The notes under the pieces were generated by a model. That model worked only from the letters and a program-made list of their open reading frames with translations. It was not told where the DNA came from and searched no databases. From contig JACPBJ010000152.1 in the NCBI GenBank assembly GCA_016180375.1, positions 1-6,191 of the forward strand: DNA of 6,191 bases, given 5' to 3'. Below, in pieces: positions 1-5,881 of this stretch. How positions within the stretch are numbered: the first letter of the stretch is position 1; each line of letters opens with the position of its first letter. A program made the translations under genes and the position numbers. This DNA comes from Nitrososphaerota archaeon (GTDB lineage: Archaea; Thermoproteota; Nitrososphaeria; Nitrososphaerales; UBA57).

Positions 1-1
1 A

Positions 2-49
2 CAAAAAGCGACTGAAGAGGCTTGCAAAGGCGTGATTCAGGCAAACTGA
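2..49 (+). CDS. Possible C-terminal tail of an upstream gene (partial)
   Basis: An open frame entering from the left edge encodes QKATEEACKGVIQAN and then a TGA at 47-49. Its codons are strongly purine-first (gcg, act, gaa, gag, gct, aaa, ggc, gtg, att), as expected of real coding sequence, and the peptide looks like an amphipathic C-terminal helix. It lies in the same direction as etfB, 129 bp upstream of it. The family cannot be told from 15 residues. A competing open frame on the minus strand across 91-1 has poorer codon character. Confidence 0.35.
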   Translation, partial: QKATEEACKGVIQAN

Positions 50-79
50 ATTCAGCTCCAGATAGTCTTCTGCATCAAT

Positions 80-173
80 CTTATACTTCATAACGCTGTC
101 ATTAATAGTCCTCAAGAACCGAGTGCGAAGCAGAATAATACCGAGGAGAGATAGCGGGCAAAGCAGTTTGGTG
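80..173 (+). promoter_or_regulatory. Candidate etfBA promoter and ribosome binding region
   Basis: The spacer before etfB has two AT-rich elements that could be an archaeal TATA box: cttatactt at 80-88 (leader of roughly 70 nt) and aataata at about 134-140 (leader of roughly 15 nt). Neither has a clear purine-rich BRE, so I cannot choose between them. A GGTG at 170-173, five bases before the ATG, is a weak match to the archaeal Shine-Dalgarno GGTGA. Confidence 0.25.
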
Positions 174-178
174 TTGGA

Positions 179-928
179 ATGAAGATAGCTCTCTGCATAA
201 AGCAGGTCCCTGACACTTCTGTCAGGGTCAAGATTGCTCAGGATGGAAAAATTGATGCTTCAGGTGTAGAGTATGTCATCAATCCATACGACGAGTACGC
301 TTTGGAAGAAGCGGTAAGGCTGAAAGAGCAGATAACTGGCAGCGAAATAACTCTGGTCTCTATTGGGCCAGAAAAGGCTCAACAGATGATTTTGAAAGCT
401 CTTGCTATAGGAGCAGACAAAGCTGTCCATCTAAAAGTGGATAACATACCTCAAGACCCTCTTGCAATTGCAAAAGTTCTTGCTGAAGAGCTGAAGGGAG
501 GCGCTTACGACATAATCTTCTTTGGAAAGAAAGCAGTCGATAATGATAACCATCAAGTCGGTGCCATCGTTGCTGAGCTCCTGAATTTACCATGTGTAAC
601 TGCATGCACTCATTATGAAGTTAAAGATAGCGAGGTGACTGCCTACAGGGAAATTGAAGGAGGAGTCGAAGTGTATGAAGTGCAACTACCAGCAGTTTTC
701 ACTCAGGAAAAGGGCCCTCACGAACCGCGATATCCGCAATTAAGGGAACTCATGGCCGCCAGAAGAAAGCCACTTACTGTAAAGCAGCCGAATTTCTCTT
801 CTTCAAAGACAGAAAGTCTTGCTTTGAGTTATCCTCCTGCTAGACCTCAGGGAAAGATTGTTGGGAAGGGCGTAGAAGCGGTTCCCGATCTGGTCAGGCT
901 GCTGCACGAGGAAGCTAAAGTGATTTGA
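179..928 (+). CDS. etfB: Electron transfer flavoprotein beta subunit
   Basis: The 249-aa product is the small subunit of the ETF heterodimer, a cytoplasmic electron carrier that takes electrons from acyl-CoA dehydrogenases or NADH-linked donors and hands them on. Family landmarks run in order: the N-terminal strand with IKQVPDT (7-13), NPYDEYALEEAVRLKE (35-50), the nucleotide-binding GKKAVDNDNHQVG (116-128), and the ETF-beta signature region LPAVFTQEKGPHEPRYPQL (170-188) followed by the recognition-loop-like MAARRKPL (192-199). The length is normal for the family. The ATG at 179 starts the first beta strand, with a GGTG just upstream. The stop is two bases before the etfA ATG, so the two are surely co-transcribed. 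Whether the second nucleotide is AMP (classical) or FAD (bifurcating, Fix-type) cannot be decided by eye; the nearby fixC-type gene makes the Fix type worth considering. The symbol fixA would be equally valid. Confidence 0.96.
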   Translation: MKIALCIKQVPDTSVRVKIAQDGKIDASGVEYVINPYDEYALEEAVRLKEQITGSEITLVSIGPEKAQQMILKALAIGADKAVHLKVDNIPQDPLAIAKVLAEELKGGAYDIIFFGKKAVDNDNHQVGAIVAELLNLPCVTACTHYEVKDSEVTAYREIEGGVEVYEVQLPAVFTQEKGPHEPRYPQLRELMAARRKPLTVKQPNFSSSKTESLALSYPPARPQGKIVGKGVEAVPDLVRLLHEEAKVI

Positions 929-930
929 TA

Positions 931-1914
931 ATGGCAGGAATTCTTGTTTTTGTAGAGCAGAGGCAGGGAAAGGTAAAGCAGTCCTCTCTTGAGGCTTTGA
1001 GTGAAGGTAGGAGGCTAGCTGGTAAGATAGGTGCTAACGTCTCTGCCCTGATAGTAGGGCATCAGGTTGAAAACCTTGTAAATGATGTTGCGAAATACGG
1101 TTGCAACACAGTTTTGCTTGCCCAGCACGAAGCCCTTGCTAACTATTCTCCCGAGGGATACAGGGATGCATTGCTCGAAGCGGTGAAGGAGGAGCAACAT
1201 AGGCTTGTTCTCTTAGCTGGTACGGCGATGGGGAAAGACCTTGCCCCGAGAATTTCTGCTAGATTTGATGCTGGTCTTGCAACAGATTGCACTACTGTTG
1301 AAATTGCTACCGATGGAATAATTACGACAAGGCCAGTATTTGCGGGAAAGCTTCTCCAAAAGCTGAAAGTTTCTGGTTCCATGGCAATAGCAACTCTCAA
1401 GCCAAATGCGTTCAAAGCTGAGCAGGTTAATGGTAATGCTCCGACAGTAGAGCAGTTGCCAGTGCGTGTCGATCCAAGCAAGTGGAGAGCTGTTTTGAAG
1501 ACTACGCTCGAGCCAGAAGTCAAGAAGCAGGATGTTTCAGAGGCTTCGATAATTATCTCTGGAGGGAGAGGCATGAGAGGGCCTGAAGGCTACAGGATTC
1601 TTGAGGAGCTTGCTGCTGTGCTTGGAGGAACAGTTGCTGCTTCTAGAGCTGCCGTGGATGCTGGCTGGAGACCTCATGCAGACCAAGTCGGGCAGACAGG
1701 GAAGGTAGTTTCTCCAAACCTCTACATTGCTTGCGGGATTTCTGGAGCGGTTCAGCACCAAGTTGGAATGATAAACTCGAAGGTTATCGTCGCTATCAAC
1801 AAAGATCCTGTAGCGCCGATCTTCAAGTTCGCTGATTATGGTTTGGTCGGGGACATCTTCGAAATTATACCAGCACTCACTAATGAAATAAAGAAACTCT
1901 ATAACAGAGGATGA
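931..1914 (+). CDS. etfA: Electron transfer flavoprotein alpha subunit
   Basis: The 327-aa product is the FAD-binding large ETF subunit, partner of EtfB. The N-terminal half (about 1-190) is the alpha/beta domain that packs on EtfB. The C-terminal half carries the near-invariant FAD domain motifs: SGGRGM (210-215), SRAAVDAGW (238-246), QVGQTGK (252-258), YIACGISGAVQH (265-276), INKDPVAPIF (289-298) and ADYGLVGD (301-308). The ATG at 931 is preferred: it follows the etfB stop after two bases, and a GTGA at 920-923 sits at Shine-Dalgarno distance. An in-frame TTG at 925, overlapping the etfB stop, would add only two residues. All FAD motifs are intact, so the subunit should be functional. Its stop at 1912-1914 directly abuts the stop of the convergent DUF2283 gene. 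The symbol fixB would also fit. Confidence 0.96.
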   Translation: MAGILVFVEQRQGKVKQSSLEALSEGRRLAGKIGANVSALIVGHQVENLVNDVAKYGCNTVLLAQHEALANYSPEGYRDALLEAVKEEQHRLVLLAGTAMGKDLAPRISARFDAGLATDCTTVEIATDGIITTRPVFAGKLLQKLKVSGSMAIATLKPNAFKAEQVNGNAPTVEQLPVRVDPSKWRAVLKTTLEPEVKKQDVSEASIIISGGRGMRGPEGYRILEELAAVLGGTVAASRAAVDAGWRPHADQVGQTGKVVSPNLYIACGISGAVQHQVGMINSKVIVAINKDPVAPIFKFADYGLVGDIFEIIPALTNEIKKLYNRG

Positions 1915-2121
1915 CTAAATTATTTCAGCTTGAACTAGAGCCTTCTTAGCAATAACTTTACTGGCGTTCAAGACCTCAACACCTATCAGCTTGTCGTCGC
2001 TGTCGAAATCTATGATTATGTTATCGTTCAAGGCGATTGTCTTTTTTGCTTCTCCTTGCTTTATAGGATACTTTAGATAAATATAAGCCGCGTCAACTTC
2101 TTCATCATATTCGAATTTCAT
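1915..2121 (-). CDS. DUF2283-family small protein
   Basis: The 68-aa soluble protein matches the DUF2283 pattern: an N-terminal YDEEVDAAYIYL (5-16), a central strand-rich region, and the characteristic IIIDFDSDDKLIGVEVLNAS (35-54), the family's 'DxDxxGxxxGIExLxAS' block. It begins with ATG two bases after the stop of the DUF4258-like gene, so the two form one transcription unit. Genes of these two families are often adjacent in archaea and bacteria and have been suspected of being a toxin-antitoxin-like pair; the function is not established as far as I know. No transmembrane segment or signal is seen. This member is intact while its partner is interrupted. Its stop codon touches that of etfA with no spacer. 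Confidence 0.8.
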   Translation of the reverse strand: MKFEYDEEVDAAYIYLKYPIKQGEAKKTIALNDNIIIDFDSDDKLIGVEVLNASKVIAKKALVQAEII

Positions 2122-2123
2122 AC

Positions 2124-2354
2124 TCAGAACACCGTTATTACTCTTATAAAATCTTCTTCCACGTACACGACTGTTATTGTCCTTTTTTGCAATTTCCTAA
2201 CAGCAACTTTACTTCCATCGGGCATCTTCTTGACATATTCTGGCCTGATAATAATGTCAATTATCTGCTCTTCGCTTATTCCTCTTTATTTCCTTCTTCG
2301 TCTAGAATGAAAAGAAAATTTTATCGCTTTACCCAAGAATGTCGCCTTTCTCAT
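2124..2354 (-). pseudogene. DUF4258-like gene interrupted by an in-frame TAA
   Basis: Reading one frame from the ATG at 2354 gives MRKATFLGKAIKFSFHSRRR, then RK, a TAA stop at 2288-2286, then RGISEEQIIDIIIRPEYVKK and on through a KLQKRTITVVYVEEDFIRVITVF end before TGA at 2126-2124. This fits the DUF4258 layout: an 'FSFHA..R' start, a central 'RGISEEQI', and a two-strand C-terminal 'TVVYVEED.IRVITV'. The stop occupies the place where the family normally has a polar residue, often Glu, before RGI; a GAA-to-TAA change would explain it. No start codon lies soon after the stop, so only a 22-residue peptide would be made. The frame is otherwise open for 76 codons. An alternative start is TTG at 2336. 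UAA is not a pyrrolysine or selenocysteine codon. The lesion could be real decay or a base error. Confidence 0.68.
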
Positions 2355-2597
2355 AAGGGTAGTTAAAGTCGGTTCTTATGCATCTTAGGCACGCCCGCCT
2401 GCACTTGCTCCCCGTATAGGGGGTACATAAGTAAAGAGGGGGTGCTCTACGTGATCTTCGAATGAAGTGTCATACGTGCCGATATTGCACAAGAAAAAGT
2501 CATTGAAGACGGAATCAAATTGAAAGCAATATGTTATAGCAGACAAACTGGTTAAACAAATGGAGAATGAATATCAGAAACAATAAACCTAGTCTTA
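2355..2597. other. Intergenic stretch with G-rich repeats and no intact gene
   Basis: No intact coding frame is convincing here. A short hairpin, CCCC-GTATA-GGGG, lies at 2410-2422, and AGGGGGT occurs twice (2418-2424 and 2437-2443). The second copy doubles as a strong-looking Shine-Dalgarno six bases before a GTG at 2451, which opens the possible remnant ORF described separately. Upstream of the DUF4258 ATG there is only a weak TATA-like gcataa about 26 bases away on the minus strand. No tRNA-like cloverleaf or CRISPR repeat is visible. Confidence 0.5.
2451..2586 (+). pseudogene. Possible decayed small plus-strand ORF, family unknown
   Basis: A GGGGGTG at 2438-2444 stands six bases before GTG 2451, which encodes MIFE and then TGA (2463-2465). 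The same frame continues SVIRADIAQEKVIEDGIKLK to about 2525. Skipping one base there leads into the frame QYVIADKLVKQMENEYQKQ, ending at TAA 2584-2586. Codons are purine-first through both parts and the joined peptide is smoothly hydrophilic and helical, which is why I suspect a real protein of about 44 residues broken by one nonsense codon and one single-base indel. I do not recognise the family. It could equally be chance in an AT-rich spacer. Confidence 0.3.
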
Positions 2598-3882
2598 TTA
2601 CATCGCATTGACGCCAGCAAGCATATCCCGTATCAAAGTTATCATAGAAACCTTCCCTTTCATCCTCCCTCTTGCTATGTCTTTAACCTTCTTCGTACCT
2701 GCTTCGCGGACGCCGTACATCTCCTCAAGCACTTCACATATCATCCTTGGATATGCCGTGTAAAGTCTCCTATTTTCCATATACTTTGGAGCCTTACTAA
2801 ACGTGCGCAAATCAGTTAGAACTTTCCTCTTTTCCAGAGCCTCCATATAGTAAGAAAGTGAAGATTCCGTATAGTTGTTTCTCTCCCTCGCTTTCTTCAC
2901 CGTATCAGCAGCAGCAATCCCCGAGGAGATTGCAAGATCAACGCCTCTGAACGTATAGCCATTGTTGATTATGAAGCCAGCAGCATCTCCGCAGACAAGC
3001 ATCCCATTCCTGTAGAGTTTCGGAACCATCGCAAGCCCTGCTTCGGGTATCGTATGAGCGCTATACTCTACAACTTTGCCTCCTCTGAGCAACTTCTTAA
3101 TCAAAGGATGGCTCTTGAAATTTTCAATGATAGAGGGCGCTTCAACCTTCGCCTCGACGAGATCAACAGCCTTCACGACAACTCCGATTGAGACACTATC
3201 CTTGTTAGTGTAGATGAACGCGCCCCCTCTCAGCCAATTAGATGCATAGCCAACACAGACTCCAGCAAAGCCCTCCTCATCTTCAAGCCCAAACCTCTCC
3301 TCAATTGTATTAGATGGAAGATCGATCACCTCCTTGACTCCTACGGAAACATGTTCCGGAGCTATATCCTTCCTTAATCCTGCTTTCTTAGCCAGAGTTG
3401 CTGTAGTCCCTTCGCAATCCACTACGACATCAGCAAGCACTTCATCTGCTCCAGTCTTGATCCCTTTCACCATATCATTCTCAATAATCAACTCATCAAC
3501 CTTCGTTTCGGGGAAGAGGACGGCTCCTTTCTCAACCGCCTTGTCAGAAAGCCATCCATCTATCGAATTTCGATCTTATTGCGGTAAAACTGTAAGGCTG
3601 ACTACTTATAAAATTCATCGACATCGAAGATTTCTCGGTCATGAAGGTAACCCCTTCTTTCACGACATTCCTCTCAATCGGAGCATCCTTCTCGTAATCA
3701 GGAATGATCTCTTTCAGCGAATATGGGTAGATTCTGCCTCCAAAGACATTTTTCGAGCCGGCATACTTCCCTCTCTCAAGCAGAAGAACCTGAAGCCCAG
3801 CATTAGCTAGAGAATATGCACAAGAGCTACCTGCAGGGCCGGCTCCAATAACTATAGCATCGAACTTTTCCAAACTCGCCAC
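2598..3882 (-). pseudogene. fixC: FixC-type ETF:quinone oxidoreductase flavoprotein, frameshifted
   Basis: FixC-type proteins are FAD enzymes that pass electrons from ETF to quinone at the membrane, with the small ferredoxin FixX. Counting from a TTG at 3873, the first part shows the FAD fingerprint GAGPAG (10-15), SKNVFGGRIY (40-49) and KFDRW (102-106). This frame ends at TGA 3546-3544. Another frame takes over with LSDKAVEKGAVLFPETKVDE, then FIYTNKDSVSIG (218-229) and GDAAGFIINNGYTFRGVDLA (294-313). Removing one of two tandem ATGG copies (plus strand CCATCCAT, 3552-3559) rejoins them as FDRW-LSDKA and gives 423 aa, the normal family length. The start is uncertain: TTG 3897, GTG 3882 (behind a GGTG) or TTG 3873. 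It lies 46 bp after EF-1 beta on the same strand and may be read from that promoter. As written, the two parts would be separate 100-odd and about 300-residue polypeptides, the second possibly from a TTG at 3491. No FixX gene is present in the window. Confidence 0.88.
3552..3559. repeat. Tandem CCAT duplication causing the fixC frameshift
   Basis: The plus strand reads CCATCCAT (ATGGATGG on the coding strand) exactly where the two fixC frames must join. FixC/ETF-QO proteins have two residues between the Trp of FDRW and the following acidic residue; here there are ten bases rather than six. Deleting one 4-bp copy restores that spacing and the frame, so a slippage duplication is the simplest explanation. 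Confidence 0.75.
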
Positions 3883-3928
3883 TGCCCACCCTAGCAACGT
3901 AATAACCTTGCAGATTTCAGAGAGTAAC

Positions 3929-4210
3929 TTAGCCTATGCGAGTTGAAAGCTTGCTGACTGCGAGCACTTGGACTTCAGAAACAAGGTCAGATTTCTTCAC
4001 AGATTCTTCAAGTTCATCGGTAGAGCCTTCCTTCTCTTCGATCTGAACATCCAAAAGCAGAGCGACCAAGCCAAAAGCGATAGGCTCTTCCCCGGTTTTT
4101 TTGATGACGGCACCAGAAGGAAGATTCCTTTCTATAGAAGTAACCATCTTCGGAAGCTCTATACCAACTTCCTGAGGTAATACCTTCAGCCGAGCTATCA
4201 ATAACCCCAT
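3929..4210 (-). CDS. ef1b: Translation elongation factor 1 beta (archaeal type)
   Basis: The 93-aa protein is the archaeal nucleotide exchange factor that recharges EF-1 alpha with GTP after each delivery of aminoacyl-tRNA. It shows the single-domain layout of the archaeal family: an N-terminal strand LLIARLKVLP (3-12), a helix and LPSG (30-33), the family hallmark EEPIAFGLVAL (41-51), an acidic EEKEGSTDELEES stretch (58-70), and a final strand EVQVLAVSKL (79-88). The length is typical (about 88-92 aa in relatives). The ATG at 4210 lies 13 bp after the zinc-ribbon stop, with GTGAT at Shine-Dalgarno distance (coding strand, about 4221-4217), so the pair is one operon. All family elements are present and it should be functional. 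Confidence 0.95.
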   Translation of the reverse strand: MGLLIARLKVLPQEVGIELPKMVTSIERNLPSGAVIKKTGEEPIAFGLVALLLDVQIEEKEGSTDELEESVKKSDLVSEVQVLAVSKLSTRIG

Positions 4211-4223
4211 GAAAGATCACTGA

Positions 4224-4403
4224 TTACGGCCCTTGAAAGCTGCAATTCATGCATCTGTAGTCTCTGGAGAATTTTCTGCACTTTTCGCATCTCCAAATGA
4301 GTGTATCGCCACATTTTGGACAGGTAAACCTGACTGCCTTCTCTCCAGGCAATACAGGCTTGTTGCACGAAGTGCATACTGGAAGCGTTTGCGTCTGCGA
4401 CAT
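4224..4403 (-). CDS. Small zinc-ribbon protein of the archaeal translation type
   Basis: This 59-aa protein starts MSQTQTLPVC and ends CMNCSFQGP. It has four CxxC knuckles: CTSC (10-13), CPKC (28-31), CEKC (39-42) and CMNC (51-54), enough to bind two zinc ions. It matches the short archaeal double zinc-ribbon family found next to EF-1 beta in many archaea and annotated as a zinc-ribbon RNA-binding protein with a role in translation; an exact biochemical function is not established to my knowledge. The 'DTLIWRCEKCRKF' core resembles thaumarchaeal members. The ATG at 4403 places the first zinc knuckle after a short tail, and a longer frame from 4419 is in a different phase and lacks all CxxC motifs. 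There is no good Shine-Dalgarno, and a TATA-like box about 29 bases upstream suggests a leaderless message. It is the first gene of the unit with EF-1 beta. Confidence 0.93.
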   Translation of the reverse strand: MSQTQTLPVCTSCNKPVLPGEKAVRFTCPKCGDTLIWRCEKCRKFSRDYRCMNCSFQGP

Positions 4404-4427
4404 CTTTGGAAGGACGCATTACTTATG

Positions 4428-4437
4428 GTATTTATTA
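4428..4437 (-). promoter_or_regulatory. TATA box of the zinc-ribbon/EF-1 beta operon
   Basis: On the minus strand, AATAAATA at 4436-4429 is centred about 29 bases before the ATG at 4403. In archaea transcription starts about 25 bases after the box, so the message would begin almost at the start codon, which agrees with the lack of a Shine-Dalgarno there. Confidence 0.5.
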
Positions 4438-4478
4438 GTTTACCACCCATTGATTCTCTACCCGCCTCATGTTTTGAG

Positions 4479-4490
4479 TTTATATTGCAA
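4479..4490 (+). repeat. Direct repeat copy 1, TTTATATTGCAA
   Basis: This is an exact 12-bp copy of the sequence at 4646-4657, 167 bp away. It combines a TATA-box-like TTTATATT with a TTGCAA palindrome, so it could be a promoter or a regulator site in either direction. Confidence 0.55.
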
Positions 4491-4545
4491 ACAAGGAAAA
4501 ATTTCTACACATAGGCTAACATGCCCCAAAGATTTATCGGAACTA

Positions 4546-4588
4546 GTAGACTAAAGCGAGATAGTACTCTCTCAAAAGAGTAATCTAC
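4546..4588. other. Stem-loop TACTCT-CTCAAA-AGAGTA with outer GTAGA/TCTAC pairing
   Basis: TACTCT (4565-4570) pairs with AGAGTA (4577-4582) around a six-base loop. Outside it, GTAGA (4546-4550) can pair with TCTAC (4584-4588), leaving a 14-base bulge on one side. The structure lies between the two TTTATATTGCAA repeats and is not followed by a T-run, so it does not look like a classic terminator. Confidence 0.4.
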
Positions 4589-4645
4589 AAAGTGTATGCT
4601 CTGTTGTCACAAAAACTTACAAAATCTAAGAAGTACTCATCTTGC

Positions 4646-4657
4646 TTTATATTGCAA
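4646..4657 (+). repeat. Direct repeat copy 2, TTTATATTGCAA
   Basis: This is an exact copy of the repeat at 4479-4490. It lies 31 bp beyond the geranylgeranyl reductase stop and is followed by a C-run. If used as a plus-strand TATA box, transcription would start near 4675 and run antisense into the reductase gene. Confidence 0.55.
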
Positions 4658-4688
4658 CCCCCCTTTGTCGCTTTTGCGCAGGGGCGTG

Positions 4689-5879
4689 CTATTTCCCACG
4701 CGTTAAGGGAAGGAATCTCTTCAGCTCATTCGTCGCAATTACCCTAAGAATCTTCAATACGCTCTTTATCCCAATTGCTTTCATAAGAGCAAAGGAATGG
4801 AAGTCAAAGTCTCCCTCCAAGGACATGGATGATAGAACATTCTCAGAAGACGCTATAGCACCAAAAATTTCATCGAGCTGCTTGTTATCTAATTTTTCAA
4901 AAATCTTCCTTGCTTGGAGAGTAATTCCAAAGTCCCTTCCAAAAATCGTTCTCCACCTTTTCTCGTAATCCTTAAGGTACACATTATCTTCATACATTAT
5001 CGCCTTTGCAACAGCCTGCCCTGCAAAAATCCCTCCAACTCCTCCGCTATAGATGCCTCCAGCAGTCGTAGGCTTTGTCTGGCCTGCTGAATCCCCTGCA
5101 CTTACGATCAATCCATCCACAAAATTATCCAGAGGGCCTCCAACGACTATCGGCGCTGCTATTTTCTTTACCACGGTTGCTTTCTTCCTTTTTACAAACT
5201 CGTCCAATGCTCTAAATGGGTTTATAGAAATCCCAGCAACGCCGACCTTTGCAGTAGTTTCATCCATTGGAATGACCCAAGTAAAGAACCCAGGCGATAC
5301 CCTTTGATCGAAATACAGTTCAACAGTGTGCGTATCAAACCATGTGCCATGAACTTCGTATTTGGCTGCTTGTATTACCCCCTGCTTCCTCTTCCTAATC
5401 AGAGAACCACAACCCATTGCATCGATGGCAATCTTGGAAGTCAGCATCCCATCTTTTGTTTCAACTTGCACTGATTTATGATCAGATTTGGAACTTACGA
5501 CGCTCTTAGAAATCTGAATGTCGCTGCCATAGCTTCTTGCTATTTCTGCAATCCCTCTATCAAATTCAGCCCTGTCAAGAACCACGATCTTCTGTTTGCT
5601 CGCATCTATTTCCACCTTCGTTCCGTTTGGCGAATGAAGGACTGCTCCTGTAATGTAATTCTGTACCATTTTTTGGCGTGGGATTATACCCAAAGATGTG
5701 ATGGCTCTGGTGCTGACAAGCCCATCACATTTCTCGGGCAGCCCAATCTCTCCGTGCTCCTCCAATACAGTGACGGAAAGCCCGCTAGCAGCGATTTCCC
5801 TAGCAGCAAGAAGGCCTGCTACGCTCCCTCCCATAACGATGGCATCATATTCCGCTGCGCTCAAGAAACTCTTGCCCAA
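4689..5879 (-). CDS. Geranylgeranyl reductase family flavoprotein
   Basis: The 396-aa protein belongs to the FAD-dependent geranylgeranyl reductase family, which in archaea saturates the double bonds of the isoprenoid chains of membrane ether lipids. Visible motifs are the N-terminal FAD fingerprint with GGSVAG (17-22; the usual form is GxGPAG), the acidic end VLEEHGEIG (38-46), the family's PEKCDG with conserved Cys (48-53), an aromatic FFTWVIP (198-204) in the substrate region, and the second FAD motif GDSAGQTKPTTAGGI (262-276). The length agrees with the family (about 390-400). The start is TTG at 5879, two codons after an in-frame stop; the only other choice before the FAD fold is TTG at 5864. 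A TTAAAAG at 5902-5896 on the minus strand is a good TATA box but would place transcription start near 5875, which favours 5864. The substrate (lipid, quinone or other polyprenyl) cannot be told from sequence alone. Confidence 0.93.
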   Translation of the reverse strand: MGKSFLSAAEYDAIVMGGSVAGLLAAREIAASGLSVTVLEEHGEIGLPEKCDGLVSTRAITSLGIIPRQKMVQNYITGAVLHSPNGTKVEIDASKQKIVVLDRAEFDRGIAEIARSYGSDIQISKSVVSSKSDHKSVQVETKDGMLTSKIAIDAMGCGSLIRKRKQGVIQAAKYEVHGTWFDTHTVELYFDQRVSPGFFTWVIPMDETTAKVGVAGISINPFRALDEFVKRKKATVVKKIAAPIVVGGPLDNFVDGLIVSAGDSAGQTKPTTAGGIYSGGVGGIFAGQAVAKAIMYEDNVYLKDYEKRWRTIFGRDFGITLQARKIFEKLDNKQLDEIFGAIASSENVLSSMSLEGDFDFHSFALMKAIGIKSVLKILRVIATNELKRFLPLTRGK

Positions 5880-5881
5880 AG

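Larger units (their letters stand above)
4404..4688. other. Non-coding intergenic region with repeats and a stem-loop
   Basis: This spacer separates the geranylgeranyl reductase stop from the zinc-ribbon start. No frame in it looks coding. It contains two exact direct repeats TTTATATTGCAA, a TACTCT/AGAGTA stem-loop flanked by GTAGA/TCTAC, and the promoter of the zinc-ribbon gene at its left end. I see no tRNA, rRNA or convincing box C/D guide RNA (no paired C and D boxes). A small non-coding RNA is possible but unproven. Confidence 0.55.

Noticed and set aside
1..91. Minus-strand open frame beginning MKYKIDAEDYLEL and running off the left edge
   Set aside because: Its codon character is weaker than the overlapping plus-strand tail at 2-49, and 30 codons match no family I know; still open because the edge cuts it.
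1015..1761. Several minus-strand open frames inside etfA
   Set aside because: They are antisense shadows of a well-conserved gene; their peptides are rich in Ser, Cys and Pro and show no family motif.
2286..2288. Recoding of the internal stop of the DUF4258-like gene as an unusual amino acid
   Set aside because: The codon is TAA; pyrrolysine uses TAG and selenocysteine uses TGA.
2462..2506. Tiny plus-strand frame MKCHTCRYCTRKSH that looks like a zinc knuckle
   Set aside because: Only 14 residues, no ribosome site, and the overlapping frame from 2451 has much better coding character.
3334..3810. 158-codon plus-strand frame opposite fixC
   Set aside because: It is the antisense of conserved FixC motifs and has no independent support.
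4198..4419. Longer minus-strand frame starting MRPSKDVADANASS
   Set aside because: It overlaps the zinc-ribbon gene in another phase, and only the 4403 frame has the four CxxC knuckles.
4233..4554. Plus-strand frames across the zinc-ribbon gene and the following spacer
   Set aside because: Low-complexity, Cys/Phe/Leu-rich peptides antisense to a real gene; no ribosome site or homology.
4681..4702. GCGTG/CACGC inverted repeat across the reductase stop codon as a terminator
   Set aside because: The stem is only 5 bp with an 8-base loop overlapping the coding end, and there is no T-run; archaeal termination does not depend on such hairpins.
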